A stretch of DNA of 64,000 nt, from positions 396,614 to 460,613 of the forward strand of contig CAZWBA010000001.1 of the NCBI GenBank assembly GCA_964631955.1, written 5' to 3'. Below, piece after piece: positions 58,356-64,000 of this stretch. The position numbers and the translations under genes are program-made. Below the pieces are notes generated by a model, which saw nothing but the letters and a program-made list of their open reading frames with translations, made no database searches and was not told the origin of the DNA. Within the stretch, counting starts at the first letter, position 1. Each line of letters starts with the position of its first letter. This DNA comes from CAMLJR01 sp964631955. GTDB taxonomy: Bacteria > Pseudomonadota > Gammaproteobacteria > Pseudomonadales > CAMLJR01.

Positions 58356-60623
58356 ATGAAATCAGTCAAATATCCTCCGCGTTTCGCCGCGTCCGCACTG
58401 TCCACCGCCATCGGCCTGATCGGCTGTCCGCACCTGCAGGCGGCGGAATCGCTCGATACCGTCATCGTGACCGCCAGCAAGGTTGAGCAGGACATCCAGA
58501 AAACCGCGATTTCGATGCAATCCATCTCCGAGGAATCGCTGAACAACGCGGGTATCGTCAACCTCGCCGAGGTCGCCAAATTCACTCCCGGTCTGCAGCT
58601 CGACAAGGACGGCGGCGGCATCACCGCGACCGTGCGTATTCGCGGCATCGGCACGCCGGGAAGTTCGGCGCTCGATCCGTCGGTGCCGATTTTCATCGAC
58701 GGCATCGCGCAGGGGCGCACGGGTGCGGGATTTCAGGATCTGCTCGACGTGGCGCGCGTCGAAGTGCTGCGCGGGCCGCAGGGCACGCTCTATGGCCGCA
58801 ATTCCACCGCGGGCGCCATCAACGTGTGGACCAGGGACGTCAACCTGCACAACTGGGAAGGTTCGGTGCAGGCGCAACTGGGCAATTACAACAATCAGGA
58901 GCTCAAGGGCACGGTCAATATTCCGTTCGTCGATGATCTGCTGGCTGCGCGCATCAGCGTGTTTTCAGTAAGACAGGATGGCTATCTGGATAACGAAGGC
59001 CGTTCGGGCACGGCGAACGGTCGCGTCGATCGCGAAGGCGGACGCGCCAAGTTTTTATTGACCCCTGTCGATGATGTCAGCGTGCAATGGGTTACCGATT
59101 ACTCCGAGGGCACGGTTCACCCCGGTTACACCCTGATTGTCGTGCCGCGAAACTTCACCAATTACGCAGCGGGCGGCATCGTTTCGCAAAATGGCAGCAC
59201 CACGCTGCCGCGCGACGATAAATACAGCGGCGACATCCACAGCAATGGCGAAGACCTCAGCCGGGAAAGAAACGTCGCCACCTCGATCACGGTGAACTGG
59301 GATATCAACGATGACATCGCGCTGACCTCGATCACCGCGTTCAACCGCTACGATATTTACAACGCGCGCGATCAGGACGTGAGCCTGCTCGACTGGGGAC
59401 AATCGACCGGCCCTGCGGATACCGATTCGTGGTCGCAGGAATTGCGCCTGTCGGGATATCTGAGCGACAACATCGAATTCGTCGGCGGTCTGTATTACTA
59501 CGGCGAAAAAGTCGACAGCAATCAAACCAACACCTCATTACTTACCGACACGATTGCCGCATCGAATCGCGCGGGCGGTGGCCTAGCCGGTCGCGCGGCG
59601 ACGGGCGGCACCAGCCGGTCGATTTCGCAGACCGATTCCGAAGCGAAAAACACGGCGATTTTCGGCCAGCTCACCTACGACCTGACCGACGACGTGAGCC
59701 TCACCGCCGGCTTGCGCAGATCGTGGACCGACAAGGACGGCAACACGCATCTCGATGTGTTCACCAGCGCCGCGGCGGTGACGCCCGCGATTTCCAGAGA
59801 CATCGTCGATGATGTGCAAGTAAAGGAAACCGATACCTCCGGCGTTTTCAAAGTACGTTACAACCTCGAAGAAAATGTGATGGTGTATGCCTCGTACGAT
59901 CGCGGTTTCAAACCGGGCGGATTCAACCGGCTAATTACCGCCAGCACGCTTTCGCCGAGTTACACCAAAGAAGTTTCCAACAACTATGAAATCGGCGCCA
60001 AAACGCAGTGGTTCGACAATCGCCTGCAGGTCAACCTCGCTGCGTTTTATATGAAGTTCAGGGATTACCATTTCCAGACCACGGATGCGGCATCGAATGT
60101 CATCGTCGAGAATCTGCCCGAGGTCACTACCGAAGGCGTCGAACTCGATGTGCTGGGAATTGCCACGGACAATCTCACGCTCGGATTTTCCGCGGCCTAT
60201 ATCGATCCGCGTGTCGAAAAACTCGACCCCGCCAGCAATACCGCCACACAGAATCTGCTGCGCGAAGGCCAGTGGCTCAACGACGCCAGTCGCGTCACCG
60301 CCAATGTGAACGCCGAATATGCCTATCGTCTGAACGGCAATCTAGGAGAAGCCTTCGCGCGCGTCGATTACGCCTATCGCAGCGAATATCTGCTCGGCGA
60401 TTATCGCGACGGTTACGGTCAGAGCGGTTTCGGTCTGACCAATCTTCGCTTCGGCGTGCGCAAACTCGATCGCCACTGGCAGCTCAGCGGATGGATCAAG
60501 AACGCTTTCGATAAAGAGTATTACGCGACAGGACTCAGCCGTTTCGCCAATCAGACCGATGGCCTTTCGGTGGCGCAGGGAGCGCCCCGCACCTTTGGCG
60601 CCACCGTGCAGTACGATTTTTAA
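58356..60623 (+). CDS. TonB-dependent receptor of the catabolic cluster
   Basis: 755 residues from MKSVKYPPRF (GAGAGTGAGA upstream). Signal peptide ends near LQA|AES; TonB box LDTVIVTAS; plug KTAISMQSISEESLNNAG, VRIRGIGTPG and GPQGTLYGRNSTAGAIN; barrel with terminal ATVQYDF. Resembles receptors of sphingomonad type that import hydrophobic carbon sources. Its operator is that of the degradation genes, so it probably imports their substrate. An MFS gene follows. Confidence 0.92.
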   Translation: MKSVKYPPRFAASALSTAIGLIGCPHLQAAESLDTVIVTASKVEQDIQKTAISMQSISEESLNNAGIVNLAEVAKFTPGLQLDKDGGGITATVRIRGIGTPGSSALDPSVPIFIDGIAQGRTGAGFQDLLDVARVEVLRGPQGTLYGRNSTAGAINVWTRDVNLHNWEGSVQAQLGNYNNQELKGTVNIPFVDDLLAARISVFSVRQDGYLDNEGRSGTANGRVDREGGRAKFLLTPVDDVSVQWVTDYSEGTVHPGYTLIVVPRNFTNYAAGGIVSQNGSTTLPRDDKYSGDIHSNGEDLSRERNVATSITVNWDINDDIALTSITAFNRYDIYNARDQDVSLLDWGQSTGPADTDSWSQELRLSGYLSDNIEFVGGLYYYGEKVDSNQTNTSLLTDTIAASNRAGGGLAGRAATGGTSRSISQTDSEAKNTAIFGQLTYDLTDDVSLTAGLRRSWTDKDGNTHLDVFTSAAAVTPAISRDIVDDVQVKETDTSGVFKVRYNLEENVMVYASYDRGFKPGGFNRLITASTLSPSYTKEVSNNYEIGAKTQWFDNRLQVNLAAFYMKFRDYHFQTTDAASNVIVENLPEVTTEGVELDVLGIATDNLTLGFSAAYIDPRVEKLDPASNTATQNLLREGQWLNDASRVTANVNAEYAYRLNGNLGEAFARVDYAYRSEYLLGDYRDGYGQSGFGLTNLRFGVRKLDRHWQLSGWIKNAFDKEYYATGLSRFANQTDGLSVAQGAPRTFGATVQYDF

Positions 60624-60702
60624 AATCGCGGTTTTTTAACGATTGGCAAATGCGCCGCATGATTTTCCGAACGCAATGCGTTTTTCCGGTGGAGATCGAT
60701 CC

Positions 60703-61929
60703 GTGACATCAGCGTTATCAAAAACCATCACGGTGAGCCGGGGTGAACGCATCATCATGCTGCTGGGCGGCCTTCCGGCTGCCCTGGCGCTGATGGCGCT
60801 CGCGTCGGTATTGCCGAAAATCGATGCGGCGCTCGCACACACACCGCACGACAGCTTTCTCGTCAAACAATTGATCGGCGCCGTCGGCCTCGCGATGGTG
60901 GTCGGCGCGCCTGTCGCAGGACTTGTCGTCAACCGTATCGGTTTGCGCAATTTAATTGTCGGCGCATTACTGATTTACGTCGCGGCGGGAACTGCCGGTT
61001 TATATCTCAGCGATCTGCCGGCGTTATTAATATCGCGCCTGTGCGTTGGATTAGTCGCTGCAAGTTTACAGATCATGGCCATCACACTGATCAGCGTGCG
61101 CTACGGAGATACCGAGCGGGCGAAATGGATGGGCCGCCATATCGGCTGCGCGATGATAGGCACGATATTTCTGCACCCCCTCGCCGGCATGCTCGGCGAT
61201 ATTCACTGGCGCGGTCCGTTCGCGCTTTACGCCGCCGCGTTATTTTTATTGCCGGCTGCATTTAATTGTCAGCGCATGTTGCACGGCACCAATGAAACGC
61301 AAACCGGAGCAGCACCGGCTACACCCGTGCGCAATTCACCCTCGCTGTCGCGCTTCCCCTGGCATTATTTACTGTTCGGCATGCTGCTCGGCGGCATCGC
61401 GTATCTGCCGATGGTTTACGCGCCTTATCTGTTGCGTCAGAACGGCATTTCCAGCTCGACCGTCATGTCTCTCGTCCTCACCGCCGACTCGCTCGCGGGC
61501 GCCGCGATGGCGATGTTCTTCGGCCGCGCGCGCAGACACCTATCGCATTACGAGGCATTCGCGATCAGCCTCGCCTGCTCCGGATGCGGCGCCCTGATCG
61601 CTGTCACCGCGCACAATGTCGCCGGCGTCATTGCCGGCCTGCTGATCTACGGCCTGGGCATCGGCTGGTTCACACCGAACCTGATGACCGCGCTCGCGCT
61701 GAAAGTATCGCCGCTGCAGCAGGCCCGGGCCGCGGGATTCGTCAAGGGCGCGCATTTTCTGTCGGCGCCGCTATTCATCACCCTCGCCGAACCCGTCGCC
61801 CGCCGGTACGGGCCGGTCGGCGCCCTGTGGATGATCGTCGCGCTGGCGTTCGGCCTGCTCGCCGTCAGCCTGCTCAGAAATAAAAACAGCAAAGTGACTT
61901 TTCCACCGCGCGGGGAAACCGCGCGCTAA
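60703..61929 (+). CDS. MFS transporter
   Basis: 408 residues from a GTG at 60703 preceded by GGAG; longer frames start without such a site. About 12 hydrophobic segments; conserved loop 2-3 signature is GLVVNRIGLRNLIV, an MFS A-motif variant. The family moves small acids, sugars or drugs by proton coupling. Following the receptor by 79 bp, it may carry the imported compound over the inner membrane. Confidence 0.85.
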   Translation: MTSALSKTITVSRGERIIMLLGGLPAALALMALASVLPKIDAALAHTPHDSFLVKQLIGAVGLAMVVGAPVAGLVVNRIGLRNLIVGALLIYVAAGTAGLYLSDLPALLISRLCVGLVAASLQIMAITLISVRYGDTERAKWMGRHIGCAMIGTIFLHPLAGMLGDIHWRGPFALYAAALFLLPAAFNCQRMLHGTNETQTGAAPATPVRNSPSLSRFPWHYLLFGMLLGGIAYLPMVYAPYLLRQNGISSSTVMSLVLTADSLAGAAMAMFFGRARRHLSHYEAFAISLACSGCGALIAVTAHNVAGVIAGLLIYGLGIGWFTPNLMTALALKVSPLQQARAAGFVKGAHFLSAPLFITLAEPVARRYGPVGALWMIVALAFGLLAVSLLRNKNSKVTFPPRGETAR

Positions 61930-61977
61930 CGACAGAGACTTTTCCACCGCGCGGGGAAACCGCTCACTAACGGCAAT
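61896..61977. repeat. 41-bp tandem duplication over the MFS stop codon
   Basis: A 27-bp block beginning GACTTTTCCACC occurs at 61896-61922 and 61937-61963, 41 bp apart. Each copy is followed by a CTAACG segment that holds a TAA; the first one is the MFS stop. Confidence 0.75.
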
Positions 61978-62111
61978 GCCGCCGCTGCACCCTTTTCTTG
62001 TTCCCCGCCGATTCTTTCTGGCGCATTCAAACCGGTTGCGGGTAGCATCTGCCCGCAGCCGGTTTATCTGCCTGCCTCATTCCTCGTGCGCGCAACAGGA
62101 AACATCAAAGA

Positions 62112-63038
62112 ATGGATCGACTCATTTCCATCCGGGGTCTGAACAAGACTTATGACTCCGGCTTTCAGGCGTTGAAACATCTCGATCTCGATATTCATCG
62201 CGGCGAAATCTTTGCGCTGCTCGGCCCCAACGGTGCCGGTAAAACCACCCTGATCGGCATTATCTGCGGCATCGTCAATCCGAGTTCGGGCACGGTGACG
62301 GTCGATAATCACGATGTGGTGCGCGATTATCGTGCGACGCGAAGCAAAATCGGACTGGTGCCGCAGGAACTGGCCACCGACAGTTTCGAAACGGTGTGGG
62401 CAACGGTGAATTTCAGCCGCGGTCTGTTCGGCAAACCGCGTGATCACGCCTTCGTCGAAAAAATTCTGCGCGATCTGTCGCTGTGGGATAAACGCCAGTC
62501 GAAAATCATGGCGCTCTCGGGCGGCATGAAGCGGCGCGTGATGATGGCGAAGGCGCTGGCGCACGAACCCGACATTCTGTTTCTCGACGAGCCGACCGCC
62601 GGTGTCGATGTCGAATTGCGCCGCGACATGTGGGAACTGGTGCGCGAACTGCGCGCTCGCGGCGTGACCATCATTCTGACCACGCACTACATCGAGGAAG
62701 CCGAGGAAATGGCCGATCGCATCGGCATCATCAACCGGGGCGAACTGGTGCTGGTCGAGGAAAAATCCACGCTGATGCGCAAGCTCGGAAAAAAACAGCT
62801 GACACTGCAACTGCAAAAGCCGCTGGACGCAATACCCGGCGGGTTCGAAAACTTTTCGCTCGAACTTGCGGATGGCGGTAATGCGCTGGTTTACACCTTC
62901 GATGCGCAGGACGAGCAGAACACGATCGGTTCGCTGCTGCGCTTACTGACCGAGCGCGGTATCGATTTCAAAAACCTTCACTCCAGCGAAAGCTCGCTGG
63001 AAGACATTTTTGTCGATCTGGTGGGAGCGCGCCGATGA
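62112..63038 (+). CDS. ABC transporter ATP-binding protein (YadG-like)
   Basis: 308 residues. Walker A GPNGAGKTT, Q-loop VPQE, signature ALSGGMKRR, Walker B ILFLDEPTAGVD, H-loop TTHYIEEAE. The C-terminal extension (about 230-308) is typical of the YadG/DrrA group. Drives export with the permease encoded next, whose ATG overlaps by 4 bp. AGGAAA precedes the start. Confidence 0.94.
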   Translation: MDRLISIRGLNKTYDSGFQALKHLDLDIHRGEIFALLGPNGAGKTTLIGIICGIVNPSSGTVTVDNHDVVRDYRATRSKIGLVPQELATDSFETVWATVNFSRGLFGKPRDHAFVEKILRDLSLWDKRQSKIMALSGGMKRRVMMAKALAHEPDILFLDEPTAGVDVELRRDMWELVRELRARGVTIILTTHYIEEAEEMADRIGIINRGELVLVEEKSTLMRKLGKKQLTLQLQKPLDAIPGGFENFSLELADGGNALVYTFDAQDEQNTIGSLLRLLTERGIDFKNLHSSESSLEDIFVDLVGARR

Positions 63039-63796
63039 ACATTCATGGAGTCCGGGCCATCTACCATTTCGAAATGGCGCGCTGGTTTCGCACACTGACG
63101 CAGAGCATTGTCTCGCCCATCATTTCCACGTCGCTCTATTTCATCGTGTTCGGTGCGGCCATCGGCTCGCGCATGGGTGAGGTGAACGATGTCAGCTATG
63201 GCGCTTTCATCATTCCCGGTCTGGTCATGCTCTCGCTGCTGTCGGAAAGCATTTCCAACGCCTCCTTCGGCATTTATTTTCCGAAATTCACGGGAACGAT
63301 TTACGAAATTCTCTCGGCGCCGGTATCGACCATCGAAGTCGTTGCAGGTTATGTCGGCGCGGCCGCGACCAAATCGGTATTGCTCGGTTTGCTGATTCTG
63401 CTCACCGCAAAACTGTTCGTCGATTATCACATCGCACATCCGGTCTGGATGCTGGCGTTTCTGATACTGACCGCGGTGACATTCAGTTTATTCGGCTTCA
63501 TCATCGGCATCTGGGCCGACGGCTTCGAGAAGCTGCAGATCGTGCCGGTGATGATCGTCACGCCGCTCGCGTTTCTCGGCGGCAGCTTCTACTCGATCAA
63601 CATGCTGCCGCCGCTGTGGCAGAACATCACGCTCTTCAACCCGGTCGTCTACCTGGTGAGCGGCTTTCGCTGGAGCTTCTACGACGTGGCCGACGTCGGC
63701 GTCGGCGTCAGCCTCGGGATGACTTTCGTCTTCATGCTGCTGTGCCTCGGCGCGATCACGTGGATCTTCCGGACCGGCTACAAGCTCAAGGCGTGA
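63035..63796 (+). CDS. ABC-2 type permease (YadH-like)
   Basis: 253 residues, six membrane segments. Family phrases: SPIISTSLYFIVFGAAIG, YGAFIIPGLVMLSLLSESISNASFGIYFPKFTGTIYEILSAPVS, FLGGSFYSINMLPPLWQNITLFNPVVYLVSGFRW. Paired with the ATPase; substrate unknown. From about 63491 on, almost every codon ends in G or C, unlike the first 450 bp of the gene, although the protein stays in family register. Confidence 0.9.
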   Translation: MNIHGVRAIYHFEMARWFRTLTQSIVSPIISTSLYFIVFGAAIGSRMGEVNDVSYGAFIIPGLVMLSLLSESISNASFGIYFPKFTGTIYEILSAPVSTIEVVAGYVGAAATKSVLLGLLILLTAKLFVDYHIAHPVWMLAFLILTAVTFSLFGFIIGIWADGFEKLQIVPVMIVTPLAFLGGSFYSINMLPPLWQNITLFNPVVYLVSGFRWSFYDVADVGVGVSLGMTFVFMLLCLGAITWIFRTGYKLKA

Positions 63797-63826
63797 GCGG
63801 GCCGGTCGATCCGTCGCGCGGCCCCG

Positions 63827-64000
63827 TCACGGCAGGCGGATCAGGATCGGCACGCCGGCCCGCCGCAGGCAACCGGTCGTGACGCTGCCGAGGAACGCCG
63901 CCGCGACCGGCGCGGTGTTCGCGCGCGTGACCATGGCAAGCATCGTGCCGCGATCCTTGCCGACGAAATCCGCGATCGCCTTGTCGGGCTCGTCGCCGTG
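63827..64000 (-). CDS. Universal stress protein family, C-terminal part
   Basis: 57 residues are in the window, from ...GDEPDKAIADFV through ANTAPVAAAFLGSVTTGCLR to GVPILIRLP and TGA at 63827-63829. The GSVTTGCLRRAGVPILI end is the nucleotide-loop plus last strand of UspA-like proteins. The 5' part lies outside the window. It is very GC-rich, like the end of the neighbouring permease. Confidence 0.75.
   Translation of the reverse strand, partial: HGDEPDKAIADFVGKDRGTMLAMVTRANTAPVAAAFLGSVTTGCLRRAGVPILIRLP

Overview
The window reads as chromosome of an aerobic gammaproteobacterium. The synteny hda / DUF2066 / purM-purN / DUF3108, the neighbourhood dcd-apbC-metG, the order arsC-DUF2069-sppA, the two flagellar-brake type PilZ proteins and an OprF-like porin all fit that class. 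Three large TonB-dependent receptors and a catabolic gene set would suit a member of the Spongiibacteraceae/Cellvibrionales type, but the genus cannot be fixed from the sequence alone.

Layout. 0-25 kb is housekeeping: an orphan lipoprotein, two PilZ proteins, glpE, sppA, DUF2069, an ArsC-like reductase, a TlpA-like thioredoxin, an OmpA/OprF porin, hda, purine synthesis (purM, purN), dcd, apbC, metG, a soluble RsxB-like ferredoxin, a gamma carbonic anhydrase, Nudix hydrolases, queA-tgt, tRNA-Leu(CAA) and gcvP. 25-34 kb holds two TonB-dependent receptors; the second faces a YfiR-YfiN-like pair, which suggests that outer-membrane uptake or sensing is tied to cyclic-di-GMP. 34-38 kb holds a divergent phosphoketolase-like enzyme and malonyl-CoA decarboxylase. 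38-62 kb is an accessory catabolic region. It contains an APH-PTP-cupin-MDR-EthD operon, an IclR regulator, a GNAT protein, an ALDH-SDR operon, an acyl-CoA ligase / flavin reductase / P450 operon, an SDR / SCP-X-type thiolase / DUF35 / CaiB / amidohydrolase operon, and a TonB receptor with an MFS transporter. A more AT-rich insert (46.5-48.9 kb) carries TetR, a membrane protein, a tautomerase and a broken acetyltransferase. 62-64 kb has an ABC exporter and the end of a universal stress protein.

The strongest unexplained signal is regulatory. In front of all five catabolic transcription units lies a pair of 14-bp imperfect palindromes of the form TTC-N8-GAA, and in every case the two members start exactly 20 bp apart. 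This defines a probable regulon. Its product would import, hydroxylate, CoA-activate and cleave a hydrophobic substrate by a thiolase/retro-aldol type route. The local IclR protein is the obvious candidate regulator, but this is inference.

Other signals: a two-copy intergenic stem-loop element with a conserved 21-nt loop and covarying arms (12.5 and 16.5 kb); a perfect 15-bp-arm palindrome next to tetR; a P450 lacking the usual I-helix acid, paired with a reductase of the HPAH-C1 type; and an abrupt rise in GC near 63.49 kb that may be an assembly join.
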